DNA of 53,545 nt from an uncultured Gammaproteobacteria bacterium. Lineage in GTDB: Bacteria > Pseudomonadota > Gammaproteobacteria > Ga0077536. Location of the stretch: positions 1-53,545 of the forward strand of contig CALKCL010000037.1 of NCBI GenBank assembly GCA_938082545.1, written 5' to 3'. Below, piece by piece: positions 1 to 8,435 of this stretch (positions are counted from its first letter, which is position 1; every line of letters begins with the position of its first letter). The position numbers were made by a program, and so were the translations under genes. Below the pieces are notes generated by a model. That model had not been told where the DNA came from and did not search any database. It worked only from the letters and a program-made list of their open reading frames with translations.

Positions 1-177
1 ACGCCAATCAAAATCATCAATCCAATATTGGATAAGTTCTTCTAAATATTTTCCATTAGTTCCATATTCCCATTTCTCATTTGAGAAATCGGGAGAAAAT
101 CGAGTGCGTGACAATCTCTGTTTAAGATCCAGAACCTCGTGCTCTGGGATATTTACGGAAAATGGTTCATACAACAT
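1..177 (-). CDS. Epoxide hydrolase, N-terminal fragment (runs off left edge)
   Basis: The ATG at 177 opens a frame of 59 codons with no stop to the window edge. The visible protein matches the N-terminal (EHN) domain of microsomal-type epoxide hydrolases, alpha/beta-hydrolase enzymes that open epoxides to diols. Seen features are an early FSVNIPEHEV stretch, an LKQRL segment followed by RTRF, a WEYGT motif near residue 36, and a YWIDDFDWR end. The family spacing of these motifs is kept. The catalytic hydrolase domain lies outside the window, so activity and intactness cannot be judged. Assignment rests on motif recognition only. Confidence 0.75.
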   Translation of the reverse strand, partial: MLYEPFSVNIPEHEVLDLKQRLSRTRFSPDFSNEKWEYGTNGKYLEELIQYWIDDFDWR

Positions 178-194
178 ATTTTTTAAACTCGAAT

Positions 195-219
195 TTTGGC
201 TGGGATAGGAGGGTTCGAA
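195..219 (-). repeat. Partial copy of the tRNA-Gln 3' end (att-like direct repeat, left copy)
   Basis: The 25 bases here match 1278-1302 at 23 positions in the same orientation. They cover the CCA tail, the 3' acceptor strand and the T loop (TTCGAA) of tRNA-Gln. Nothing resembling the D arm, anticodon arm or 5' acceptor strand follows at 220-300, so this is not a full tRNA. It could be the far attachment site of a small integrated element or the remnant of a second tRNA gene. Confidence 0.6.
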
Positions 220-363
220 TCTCTCTCCGCCAATGCGACACGTGGTTTTTTAAAAATAGACTCCAAATCTTACAAAGGATCTACCAGCCCATCGCAATAA
301 GGTAAGTTTGTCTTATCAATATTTTCGCAAAGGTTGGTTATGGATTATCGCGATACCAAGGAT

Positions 364-789
364 TCACTTATCCCAATAATCGGTAACCTTAGAAATCTTC
401 CCGCCCTTATGTGCCATTATCGACGCACCTCTTACGCTCCATGCTTCGTCACCAGAGCCCCCACTCATTATCCACTCTACGGCCGCCCCTTTCGTGCCGA
501 TAGTGACGCTCTCCACCGCCAATCTAGCACCGGCAAAATCTATATAGAACTGTTCCACAAATGCCTTCACCGCATCCGTCCCTTTAGCAATCTGTGCCTT
601 AGGCACATCTTCATACACAATATCTGCTGAAAAGTAACTCATAACTTTTTCTATGTTGGCTGAATTCCAACCGTTGAAATAGTCACGAACCATCTGATCA
701 CTCAACTTGGCGTGCCCATGGTGGGCCGCAAACAGATTTGTAGAAAATAAAAATAAAAACAATGCTAAAAATCGATAATCTTTCCTCAT
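364..789 (-). CDS. Secreted SnoaL/NTF2-like protein of unknown function
   Basis: The ATG at 789 follows a GGGGAAAG-type ribosome site and gives 142 aa. An upstream start at 843 is open but lacks such a site. Residues 1-21 form a signal peptide (RKDY, a run of Leu/Phe, then LFA before AHHGHA), so the product is probably periplasmic. The rest has the cone-like SnoaL/NTF2 layout: a helix with DYFNGWN, an IEKVMSYFSADIVYED strand, and a C-terminal beta sheet with VEWIMSG and GKISKVTDYWDK. Family members bind small hydrophobic ligands or act as isomerases, but no substrate can be read here. It is the only gene between the two tRNA-Gln 3' end copies. Confidence 0.7.
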   Translation of the reverse strand: MRKDYRFLALFLFLFSTNLFAAHHGHAKLSDQMVRDYFNGWNSANIEKVMSYFSADIVYEDVPKAQIAKGTDAVKAFVEQFYIDFAGARLAVESVTIGTKGAAVEWIMSGGSGDEAWSVRGASIMAHKGGKISKVTDYWDK

Positions 790-1279
790 TAGAACTTTCC
801 CCGAACTTAAAAAAGTTAAATATTTTGATCTCCGAGTAAGCAATCTAAACTAGTGATGAGGCATATACAATGGAACGTTCGTATTCCTCTAACCCCCCCT
901 AAACCTGGGGCAAAACACCTAAAATTATGAGATCATATTAATAGTATCTAACTAATTGATTGTATTATGTTTTATTTTACTGATTTGTGTCCTTATGCTG
1001 TATTTATTTTAATCTCTGTAAGCCTCTTTACGGATCTTAAATGCTCTATTTAGAGATGATTATATAAGAATAGTCAAAATCGCTTAGAAGAGCTTAGAAT
1101 CGCTCTGAAGCGCGCTCCTGAGACCTCACTTTGAGAGGAGATGTAGTACCTAGAACAGTACTTTCTCTCTTTCTACTGGCTTTATTCTTTTCAGGCAATT
1201 CTATTATTCAGTCGAAAGACATCAAAGCTTATAAATATAAGCTTAAGGCTTGTGTAGCGGGGGATTTAGTTTAGAAATT
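790..1279. other. Long non-coding stretch between the SnoaL-like gene and tRNA-Gln
   Basis: About 490 bases without a convincing gene. It holds a degenerate 10-bp repeat (GCTTAGAA at 1082 and 1092, then a related unit at 1102) and an inverted repeat AAGCTTATA/TATAAGCTT at 1225-1244. No open frame here has a plausible start, ribosome site and recognisable product. Promoter sequences for the SnoaL-like gene should lie near 800-900, but I could not pick a clear one. Confidence 0.5.
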
Positions 1280-1353
1280 TGGCTGGGATAGAAGGATTCG
1301 AACCCTCACCGGCGGAGTCAGAGTCCGCTGTCCTACCGTTAGACGATATCCCA
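1280..1353 (-). tRNA. tRNA-Gln, anticodon CTG
   Basis: The minus strand folds into a complete cloverleaf of 74 nt including an encoded CCA. The acceptor stem TGGGATA pairs with TATCCCA. The D arm is GTC/GAC, the anticodon stem GCGGA/TCCGC encloses loop CTCTGAC (anticodon CTG, reading CAG), the variable loop has 4 nt, and the T arm is GAGGG-TTCGAAT-CCTTC with one G-U pair. The weak U1-A72 pair and discriminator G73 are known glutamine identity elements. The gene follows the TPR lipoprotein gene by about 40 bases on the same strand and could be co-transcribed with it. Confidence 0.95.
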
Positions 1354-1394
1354 TTAAACTATTAGTTCATTCTCTATTGTTTTGTTGCAATTAT

Positions 1395-3083
1395 CTAATA
1401 GCTGGCCGGCATTAGGTCTACATCAGCCAGTTGCCAAACATCCTTAGCTTTGCGTTCTATGATCTCGGCTTCATCAGTCTTATTTTGCGCCTCTAATGAC
1501 GCGACAAGCCCAAACATTGACCATCCATTTCTAGGATAGAACTTTAAGTCGTCCCTGTAAGTTTGTTCCGCAAGATCAAATTTCTTTTCAAGCATCAGTG
1601 ATCTGGCTAGAGACTGCCGGGTAGGATAGTACCAAAATGGCGGCTCCATATACGGGAGTGTATCTTGATAATTAACAGCGTTTTGATAGGATTTTGACGC
1701 TAAATCATAGTTTTCTTCGGCCTCATGGATAGCTCCTTGCAGAAGAAATTGCGCTATGCCGAGCAAGGTCTTAGCGGGGTTAGATGCTTTAACAATTTTG
1801 CTGACCTCTTCTGACTCGATAAGGGGAGCAATTTCAACCAGCTCTTTTTTAGCACTGTCTATATTACCTTTCGCTGCTAACGCTGTGCCTCTAGCATAAT
1901 GTCGTATGCCTTTAGAATATTTGAATTCCGCTATGTCTTCCGGAAAATCAAGCACATCTTCCCACTTAGAGAACCTCACCATAGATAGCAAAGGCAGAGT
2001 CCTGAAGTACTCTAGCATTGGGAATTTCTTGATCATTTCAATTCTGACGTAGTTTGAAACTTTTATACCTGATTCTATAGATAAAGCACTTCTGCCCTCC
2101 ATAGCGGCGGATGCCCAGAGAAAATGAATATTGTGGGGGTAGTATGCAGCGGGGTAGAAACCTTGTGCGTTACATTGTGCAATATATTCTTCATCTACCT
2201 GGGCAGCATCTATATTTGCTTGCGACGCGTCGTTATACCTACCTACTCGCCAGAAAATATGTGATGGCATGTGAACTAGATGGCCAGAGCCGGGTACAAG
2301 TTTACCGAGCCTGTCCGCATAAGGCTCTGCTCTTTCGGGTGTTTTGGAGGCTTCAACCGCATGAATATATAGGTGGATAGCTAAAGGGTGGTCTGGATTA
2401 ATCGACAGCACAGACTCTAGAGTTGCGAGAACTTTTTTAGTGTCAGGCTTTGGAGTGCCCTCATCTGTCCAATAGTTCCAAGGCATGGTGTTCATTAAAG
2501 CCTCAGAAAAAAGAGACGCCGCATCATTATCTTCAGGGTATTTGTTTTTTAGGGCTTCCATTGCCACAGCATAACTAGTGTCCAGAGGGGCTCTTGGCGT
2601 TGATGGTTCTCCATTATACCGCTTGGATAACGCATCTATATAGTCGCGCTCATTTTGTGTTAAGTGCCCGCTATTATCTTGGGCTTTTTGTATTGCCGCG
2701 AATGCGCCGACTCTTTGTTCGGCACTCATTACTGCTTTACCGCTACTTGTAACGTTTATATTGGGGCCAGTAGCTAGAGCTTCTCCCCAGAAGCACATGC
2801 CACATGTTGGGTCGAGTTTTTGTGCTGCTCTAAAGCTTCTAATCGATTCAGCGTGGTTGAATCCAAAGGCAAGTATCAAGCCTTGGTTAAAATAACGTTG
2901 TGCTCCTTCATGTCCGGTGGTTATCAGATGAGAATGATTGCCTAAGCCTTCGAAGATTGGAGCTCCAGCTTCTTTCGCAAGTTTACTATCATTGGGTTCT
3001 ATAGAGCCTTCACACCCAATTAGTAATGAAAAGCACAGAAAAAACATCAGTTGGTAAAAGCATTTCATGTTTTTATTTCCCAT
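1395..3083 (-). CDS. TPR-repeat lipoprotein with CxxC motif
   Basis: A 562-aa protein with a lipoprotein signal: a basic start, a hydrophobic run, then lipobox LIGC with Cys24, so it should be membrane-anchored and face the periplasm. After that come helical repeats of tetratricopeptide type, for example AQRYFNQGLILAFGFNHAES (61-80), a repeat around SILSINPDHPLAIHLYIH, and C-terminal repeats ending in a DDLKFYPRNGWSMFGL segment. Residues 94-97 are a CxxC pair followed by FWGEA. Such a cysteine pair could bind metal or be redox-active, but this is inference. TPR proteins are scaffolds, so no reaction can be assigned. ATGs at 3083 and 3068 are both possible starts. Confidence 0.7.
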   Translation of the reverse strand: MGNKNMKCFYQLMFFLCFSLLIGCEGSIEPNDSKLAKEAGAPIFEGLGNHSHLITTGHEGAQRYFNQGLILAFGFNHAESIRSFRAAQKLDPTCGMCFWGEALATGPNINVTSSGKAVMSAEQRVGAFAAIQKAQDNSGHLTQNERDYIDALSKRYNGEPSTPRAPLDTSYAVAMEALKNKYPEDNDAASLFSEALMNTMPWNYWTDEGTPKPDTKKVLATLESVLSINPDHPLAIHLYIHAVEASKTPERAEPYADRLGKLVPGSGHLVHMPSHIFWRVGRYNDASQANIDAAQVDEEYIAQCNAQGFYPAAYYPHNIHFLWASAAMEGRSALSIESGIKVSNYVRIEMIKKFPMLEYFRTLPLLSMVRFSKWEDVLDFPEDIAEFKYSKGIRHYARGTALAAKGNIDSAKKELVEIAPLIESEEVSKIVKASNPAKTLLGIAQFLLQGAIHEAEENYDLASKSYQNAVNYQDTLPYMEPPFWYYPTRQSLARSLMLEKKFDLAEQTYRDDLKFYPRNGWSMFGLVASLEAQNKTDEAEIIERKAKDVWQLADVDLMPASY

Positions 3084-3346
3084 TTATTATTCAGATAGGT
3101 GGCTTATAAACGTACAGATGGGCTAGCCAATTTTTTTATCTAACTAGGCTTACTCGATCGCTATTTAGTATTGAAGGTCTAGGGTAGATTAATATTTGAA
3201 AATTACAAGACCTGGATGGACTTCGCATCTAGCGCTATGTGCCAGTTGTTTCGATGAGATCGTATAATTTGGTTGCTTTTCGGATCTTAATATTGCCCTT
3301 GTTGGGCGAGACGGCGATAGCAAGTAGGGCACAGGCGTCTCTGGAA

Positions 3347-3739
3347 TTATCTCTTGCTATACTGAGGTCGTTTTCTAGCTTTGTGCAGGCCAACTTTCTT
3401 TCTCTCAACTTCTCTGGCATCACGAGTGACAAACCCTGCAGCTCTTAACGACTGTTTCAAGGTTTCTTCATACTTTATCAACGCTCTGGTAATACCAAGA
3501 CGAATGGCTCCTGCTTGTCCTGTGATGCCGCCACCTTTTACAGTTACGTTAATATCGAAATATTTCACCATATCAACTGTTTCTAGAGGTTGAGCCACCA
3601 CCATCCGGCCAGTTTCTCTCGGGAAATACTCCATCATTGGCTTTCCGTTTATCACGATATTTCCCGTTCCCTTAGTCATGAAGACCCGTGCAGTGGAAGA
3701 TTTTCTTCTGCCAGTACTGTAGTGAATATCTGATGCCAT
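3347..3739 (-). CDS. rpsI: 30S ribosomal protein S9
   Basis: A 130-aa protein of the usual length for S9. It starts with [14 protein letters not shown]-like sequence (here [15 protein letters not shown]), contains the [15 protein letters not shown] core, and ends with the basic tail [11 protein letters not shown] that reaches into the decoding site of the small subunit. It lies 4 bases after rplM on the same strand, the classical L13-S9 operon. No intrinsic terminator with a clear T-run was found after it; the 263 bases up to the TPR gene hold no gene I would support. Confidence 0.98.
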   Translation of the reverse strand: MASDIHYSTGRRKSSTARVFMTKGTGNIVINGKPMMEYFPRETGRMVVAQPLETVDMVKYFDINVTVKGGGITGQAGAIRLGITRALIKYEETLKQSLRAAGFVTRDAREVERKKVGLHKARKRPQYSKR

Positions 3740-3743
3740 TGTT

Positions 3744-4172
3744 TTATATTTCCAGTGATATTGGTTGTTGTGCGGTGTGGTCGTGTTGCGGACCCGAGAA
3801 AACTTTTAGTTTTCTGTACATATCTCGGCCTAAAGGGCCTTTCGGGAGCATGCCTTTAACTGCACGCTCGATTATCTGCTCAGGGGCTTTTGCAAGCAAT
3901 TTCTCAAAATTAATTTGCTTTAGTCCGCCAATATAACCAGAATATCTATAGTACATCTTATTCTGTGCTTTATTCCCGGTGACTCGGATTTTCTCAGCGT
4001 TGATGATGACGATGTAATCACCTGTGTCCATATGAGGCGTATACTCAGCTTTATGCTTGCCTCTAAGGCGTGATGCTACCTCGGTAGCTAGTCTGCCGAG
4101 TACTTTGTCTGTAGCATCGACTACATACCATTTGTGGTTTATTGTTGCCGGTGTTGCCGTGAACGTTCTCAT
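3744..4172 (-). CDS. rplM: 50S ribosomal protein L13
   Basis: A 142-aa protein, exactly the typical L13 length. It shows the family pattern: [19 protein letters not shown] near the N-terminus, the [19 protein letters not shown] core, and a [18 protein letters not shown] segment near the C-terminus. L13 is an early-assembly protein of the large subunit. The ATG at 4172 lies about 26 bases after the predicted transcription start of a strong sigma-70 promoter, and rpsI follows directly. Gene order and product are beyond doubt. Confidence 0.98.
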   Translation of the reverse strand: MRTFTATPATINHKWYVVDATDKVLGRLATEVASRLRGKHKAEYTPHMDTGDYIVIINAEKIRVTGNKAQNKMYYRYSGYIGGLKQINFEKLLAKAPEQIIERAVKGMLPKGPLGRDMYRKLKVFSGPQHDHTAQQPISLEI

Positions 4173-4204
4173 TTGCGTTTCTGAACTCTAAAAAATGATG
4201 CGCA

Positions 4205-4233
4205 ATGTTAAGATTTGCTAGGCGCTCTGTCAA
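4205..4233 (-). promoter_or_regulatory. Sigma-70 promoter of rplM-rpsI
   Basis: On the minus strand a perfect -35 box TTGACA (4228-4233) is followed after 17 bases by TAACAT (4205-4210). Transcription would start near 4198, giving a short leader before the rplM ATG at 4172. This agrees with a strong constitutive ribosomal protein operon. Confidence 0.75.
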
Positions 4234-4287
4234 TGTGATATTGCAATATAGAGAGCTAAGTTTTTAGTTTAGTTAAAAGGAGTGTTA

Positions 4288-4941
4288 GTGGAAAGTAGTT
4301 CTAGAGCAGTTTTATCCCTTCTTGATCGGGTTATATTAGGCATCGATCATGGACTACGTGTGGTTGCAGGGCCTGAAAAGACTGCGGGGCGGGTTTATCC
4401 CGCCGAGGGTGTCTCTGAGGCGACCCTGACAAAAGCTGAAAAGGCACACAGCGTTGGTCTGATGAGAGTTAATCATGCTGGTGAAGTCAGTGCGCAGGCG
4501 CTGTACTTGTCCCAAGCAATGTTTTCTAAAAAGCCTGAGTTATATAAGGTTTTTATGGAGGCCGCGTCAGAGGAAAAGGATCATTTATGGTGGTGTAAAA
4601 AGCGGATAACGGAGCTTGGAGGGCGGACCAGCTTGCTCGACGGCTTTTGGTTCGCGGGCGCTTTTGTTATAGGAGCCGGTGTTGCGCGGCGGGGAGATGA
4701 TGTTTCCTTAGGATTTGTTGAAGAGACCGAAGCTCAAGTTGTAGCCCATCTGGATGGCCATCTTGAAAAAATGGCCCCGAATGATACGCGAAGCCGTTCT
4801 ATCATAGAGGAGATGAGACGAGATGAAGCCAAGCACGGAGAGCATGCAAGCGAACTAGGGGCCCAGCGCTTACCTAAGTTTTTTAGGCGATTGATGAAAC
4901 TGCAATCCCGTTGTATGACTTTCTTGGCCTATAAGATTTAG
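4288..4941 (+). CDS. coq7: 2-polyprenyl-3-methyl-6-methoxy-1,4-benzoquinone monooxygenase (ubiquinone hydroxylase)
   Basis: Coq7 performs the last hydroxylation of the ubiquinone ring in many bacteria, at the inner membrane. The di-iron ligands are visible: the Glu in NHAGEVSAQALY, EEKDH about 30 residues on, a Glu in the FVEETEAQVVAHLDGH stretch, and the C-terminal EMRRDEAKHGEHA. I prefer the GTG at 4288 over the GTG at 4282, because the AAAGGAG ribosome site ends at 4282 and leaves 5 bases before 4288. The protein is then 217 aa, normal for the family. It runs divergently from rplM. Presence of Coq7 rather than UbiF is common outside the enterobacteria. Confidence 0.95.
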   Translation: MESSSRAVLSLLDRVILGIDHGLRVVAGPEKTAGRVYPAEGVSEATLTKAEKAHSVGLMRVNHAGEVSAQALYLSQAMFSKKPELYKVFMEAASEEKDHLWWCKKRITELGGRTSLLDGFWFAGAFVIGAGVARRGDDVSLGFVEETEAQVVAHLDGHLEKMAPNDTRSRSIIEEMRRDEAKHGEHASELGAQRLPKFFRRLMKLQSRCMTFLAYKI

Positions 4942-5003
4942 GCTAAATCTCCTGTAAGGTTGTTGAGTCGGTAATTACAGATACTTTTTGGTAGACTGGT
5001 ACT

Positions 5004-6389
5004 GTGCTTAACCTGAATAAAATCCTACATTTGTGGTGTCCTTTGCCTGCGATAGTTCTTATCGCTAACTGCGGTACGTGTCTAGCAGCTATTCCTATCT
5101 CTATGTTGGGGCAAGGGGTTCCGACGCTGGCCCCAATGCTGGAAGAGGTTGTACCTGCGGTAGTCAACATCGCTACTGAGGGATTTGTGGAGCAAAGCGC
5201 GCATCCTTTTTTTTCAGACCCGTTTTTTAGCCAATTTCTCGAAATGCCTCAGCGGCGCTCTCGCCGTAAGACCCAAAGCTTGGGTTCGGGCGTTATTGTA
5301 GATGCTGGGAATGGCTTAGTTCTTACAAACGCTCACGTAATAGATAATGCTCAAAAAATCACAGTCAATCTATTAGATGGCCGAGAGTTTAAAGCCGAGT
5401 TAGTAGGTAGCGATCCGGAAACAGACATAGCAGTCATAAAAATAGCTCCAGATGATTTGATTGGGATTAATCTAGCTGAGTCTAATAATTTAAGGGTTGG
5501 CGATTTTGTTATCGCTATTGGGAACCCTTTTGGTTTAGGGCAGACAGTGACGTCTGGGATTGTAAGTGCTTTGGGTAGAAGTGGGCTTGGAGTTACAGGA
5601 TATGAAGATTTAATCCAAACAGACGCGTCAATAAACCCAGGAAACTCAGGAGGAGCGCTCGTCGATCTGAATGGTCGGCTCGTAGGTCTTAATACAGCGA
5701 TCTACTCGGGGACTGGAGGTAATATTGGTATTGGTTTTGCCATTCCCATTGATATGGTGAAGCAGGTAATGAGCCAACTTGTGGAGTTTGGAGAAGTCAC
5801 TCGCGGTTTTATAGGTGTGGAGTATCAGGACTTAACTCGAGAACTATCACAAGCATTTGGATTAGATCAATATTTAGAAGGTGTTGTTTTAGTTGAGGTC
5901 TTGGACGGCTCCCCTGCCGGGAAAGCTGGATTGGAAGTTGGTGACGTTATCACACGAATTAATAACAAAAGAATCAAAAATGCAATTCAGTTTGATAATG
6001 AAATAGCGATGAACAGGGCAGGTGCCGAAGTTGACATTAGTTACTTGCGCCGAGGCAGCCAAAAAAGTATTTCCCTGTTAATTGGGACTAATGAAGTTCT
6101 TGATGACAAGACTATTCTCAAGAATGAACGTTTCTCTAATACTACTATAGGAGAGATCCCTAGGGAATCTGATCTGTACAACAAGGTGGCAGGGATCATG
6201 GTATATAGCCTTAAGAAAGGCTCAAGGACGTGGAGTTCTGGATTGAGAGAAGGTGACATAATTGTTTCCGTTAATCGATATGCTTCACCCTCTGTTGATA
6301 CTTTTGTGAATTTGTTAGCCAGATTTAAAGGTCCTCTTAGACTAAAGGTATATAGAGGTTATCAGTCTGGTTTCATCACAGTACCGTAG
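5004..6389 (+). CDS. Periplasmic Deg-type serine endopeptidase with two PDZ domains
   Basis: A 461-aa trypsin-like protease of the DegP/DegQ family that degrades or refolds damaged envelope proteins. An N-terminal hydrophobic segment ending in CLA near residue 28 looks like a signal peptide. The catalytic triad is His111 (LTNAHVID), Asp141 (ETDIAVIK) and Ser215 (NPGNSGGAL). A first PDZ domain spans roughly 265-355 and a degenerate second one roughly 385-455. Two PDZ domains favour DegP/DegQ over DegS, but the exact orthologue cannot be settled. The start is a GTG with a weak ribosome site. It follows coq7 by 62 bases and ends 3 bases from the convergent zinc peptidase gene. Confidence 0.9.
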   Translation: MLNLNKILHLWCPLPAIVLIANCGTCLAAIPISMLGQGVPTLAPMLEEVVPAVVNIATEGFVEQSAHPFFSDPFFSQFLEMPQRRSRRKTQSLGSGVIVDAGNGLVLTNAHVIDNAQKITVNLLDGREFKAELVGSDPETDIAVIKIAPDDLIGINLAESNNLRVGDFVIAIGNPFGLGQTVTSGIVSALGRSGLGVTGYEDLIQTDASINPGNSGGALVDLNGRLVGLNTAIYSGTGGNIGIGFAIPIDMVKQVMSQLVEFGEVTRGFIGVEYQDLTRELSQAFGLDQYLEGVVLVEVLDGSPAGKAGLEVGDVITRINNKRIKNAIQFDNEIAMNRAGAEVDISYLRRGSQKSISLLIGTNEVLDDKTILKNERFSNTTIGEIPRESDLYNKVAGIMVYSLKKGSRTWSSGLREGDIIVSVNRYASPSVDTFVNLLARFKGPLRLKVYRGYQSGFITVP

Positions 6390-6392
6390 ACG

Positions 6393-7076
6393 TTATCGTT
6401 TCAATAGTCGCAACCATTTCCAGACATTTAGCAAACTAGCAAGAGATGCTGCAACATAAGTCAGAGCGCAGACAGTCAGTATTTTTCTTGCGGCGGGAAG
6501 GTCAGCATCGTCTAAAAAGCGCCCCCTCAAAATAGGCAAGGCTCTGTTAAAACTTGCGTCTATTTCTACAGGCAGAGTTATCAAATGGATCCCAATCGGC
6601 AAAATCATTGAACAAATAGCTATCGCCAACAGGCCAGCTCCCGCCATCGGGGCCCGCGTGAGAAGAGTCACGATGGGCGCTGCTATTAGGATAATAGACG
6701 CCGTTCGTTCGAAAAAAAATGCTGCGTGAACTAACTTGGTACGTGTTTTTAGAGGACCGAAACCAATATGATCTTGTATCGCATGTCCCACTTCGTGGGC
6801 TGATATCACTACAGCTGAGAGTGACCTTCCATGATAGTTCGGCTCGCTCAGAACGACACTTTTCGTTTTCGGGTTAAAGTGATCACCAACGCCGGGCGCC
6901 GCTATCTCAACTTGATACGTTTGAGGAAGTGCTTTCTGTATAAGAAAGATCGCCAATTCTGCACCGGTTCCGGGTATGTCGGGCCGGTCATTAGAATGGA
7001 GCTTTATGATTCTTTTCGCCCAGATTTGAGGGAGGAATGAACCAATTAGGAGAACGAATCCCAGGATAATATACAT
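6393..7076 (-). CDS. Membrane-embedded neutral zinc metallopeptidase (Zn_peptidase_2 type)
   Basis: A 227-aa protein with the zinc-protease signature HEVGH at residues 94-98, within ISAHEVGHAIQD. A hydrophobic N-terminal segment (about 1-18) and two or three further segments (about 125-165 and 200-220) place it in the membrane. This matches the YugP/Zn_peptidase_2 family, whose substrates are mostly unknown. NPKTKSVVLSEPNYHG before the active site and RTKLVHAAFFFERTAS after it also fit the family. It is convergent with the Deg protease gene with 3 bases between the stops. A role in envelope quality control is only a guess from the neighbour. Confidence 0.82.
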   Translation of the reverse strand: MYIILGFVLLIGSFLPQIWAKRIIKLHSNDRPDIPGTGAELAIFLIQKALPQTYQVEIAAPGVGDHFNPKTKSVVLSEPNYHGRSLSAVVISAHEVGHAIQDHIGFGPLKTRTKLVHAAFFFERTASIILIAAPIVTLLTRAPMAGAGLLAIAICSMILPIGIHLITLPVEIDASFNRALPILRGRFLDDADLPAARKILTVCALTYVAASLASLLNVWKWLRLLKR

Positions 7077-7209
7077 ATTATAGGCTTGTCTTTGGTAATA
7101 GTTTTAGGACCACGATAGTCCTGATAACATAGTCAAATAGTGTTCTCATCGCAACTGAGATTTTCGATGAGCTAGTTTTTGGTCCAGCAAATAGAGAAGT
7201 TATTGAAAT

Positions 7210-8322
7210 ATGACGAGACTCGGTAAATCGCCTGAAGATTGCTATTTGTCTGATGTGAAATCGGGTGAAGTGGAGCGTGATGCGTCTCAGTTGGTCGCGG
7301 TGCGCCATCTTCAGAGCATATTTGATAACTTATGTAAGTCACCAGATCGTAGATCTTCCAATATACTTTCTAAGGTACCATTTTTTAAAGGCTCCAAGTG
7401 GAAGCCTGTGGCGGGTCTTTACTTATGGGGTAGTGTCGGTCGTGGGAAGACTTATGTGGTTGATAGTTTCTATCAGTGCTTGCCTTTTAGCGACAAAACT
7501 CGCCTACACTTCCACAGCTTCATGGAACAGACCCATGAAAAGCTGCATTCAGTTAAAAACGAGACTGACCCCTTGGCAATTGTCGGCGCCCAATGGGCGC
7601 GTAAGATGAGAGTTTTATGTTTAGACGAATTCCATGTGTCTGACATTGCGGATGCAATGATTCTGGCAAATTTATTCGCAGGTTTGTTTAAAAACGGAGT
7701 TAGCATAATTGCGACGTCGAATCAGGCGCCGGACATGCTTTACGCGGGAGGCTTACAACGAGCTCGGTTTTTACCTGCTATCGAACTCATTAAAAAGAAT
7801 ATGCAGGTGCTCGAGCTTAAAGGCTCCGAAGATCACCGACTACGAGCTTTAGAACTTGCTCCTGTCTACTATTGTTGTTCTCGTGGAGAGTGTCATGGAG
7901 AGTTAGAAAGAAGCTTTCAGTCGTTAGCCCCTGGTGCACCGCTGGTAAGAGCAGAAGTTTTAGTGCGTGGCCGCTCTATTCCTGTGATACGAAAAGCCGA
8001 TGGGGTGGTCTGGTTTGACTTTAAAATTCTTTGTGAAGGAAACCGATCGGTTTCCGATTACATAGAGCTTGCAAGGCTATACCACACTATCATTTTAAGC
8101 GATGTTCCAGTATTTGGGACGGATGACAATGATGCTGCAAAAAGGTTCGTGAATTTCGTGGATGAAATCTACGATAGAAATGTGAATTTAGTAGTGTCGG
8201 CTGAGCAAGAACCCATTGAATTATATAGAGGTTCTCGTCTACGCGCTCAGTTTTTGAGAACGGCAAGCCGTCTTCACGAGATGAGGTCACATGAATATCT
8301 GGCAGCATCCCATAACTCATAA
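7210..8322 (+). CDS. zapE: Cell division protein ZapE (AFG1-like ATPase)
   Basis: A 370-aa P-loop ATPase of the AFG1/ZapE family. The Walker A motif is GSVGRGKT (74-81), with the family-specific LYLWG before it. Walker B is VLCLDEF near 134-140, followed by HVSDIADAMIL, and a sensor region reads IIATSNQAPDMLYAGGLQR. Conserved FLPAIELIKK and a late YDRNVNLVVSAE stretch complete the pattern. In Escherichia coli ZapE binds FtsZ and helps constriction under stress; mitochondrial AFG1 acts in protein quality control. The ATG at 7210 gives a length normal for the family. It is a single-gene unit here. Confidence 0.93.
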   Translation: MTRLGKSPEDCYLSDVKSGEVERDASQLVAVRHLQSIFDNLCKSPDRRSSNILSKVPFFKGSKWKPVAGLYLWGSVGRGKTYVVDSFYQCLPFSDKTRLHFHSFMEQTHEKLHSVKNETDPLAIVGAQWARKMRVLCLDEFHVSDIADAMILANLFAGLFKNGVSIIATSNQAPDMLYAGGLQRARFLPAIELIKKNMQVLELKGSEDHRLRALELAPVYYCCSRGECHGELERSFQSLAPGAPLVRAEVLVRGRSIPVIRKADGVVWFDFKILCEGNRSVSDYIELARLYHTIILSDVPVFGTDDNDAAKRFVNFVDEIYDRNVNLVVSAEQEPIELYRGSRLRAQFLRTASRLHEMRSHEYLAASHNS

Positions 8323-8368
8323 TCTAATATGTAAAATAGTAGAACAAACAGTATATTAAACGAACATA

Positions 8369-8396
8369 TTGACAATATTAATTATTAATATACGCT
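8369..8396 (+). promoter_or_regulatory. Candidate promoter with a palindromic operator in its spacer
   Basis: TTGACA at 8369-8374 and TACGCT at 8391-8396 form a possible sigma-70 promoter with a 16-base spacer. The spacer is filled by ATATTAAT-T-ATTAATAT (8375-8391), a perfect 8+1+8 palindrome. A protein bound there would block RNA polymerase. The promoter points at the small gene that begins at 8436. Confidence 0.45.
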
Positions 8397-8435
8397 ATGT
8401 TATATTAAGTTACGTTTACAAAAGATGTTTTGGGG

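Noticed and set aside
3235-3432. 65-aa minus-strand frame at the 3' end of rpsI
   Set aside because: It overlaps rpsI in another frame for 86 bases, has no ribosome site and no recognisable sequence.
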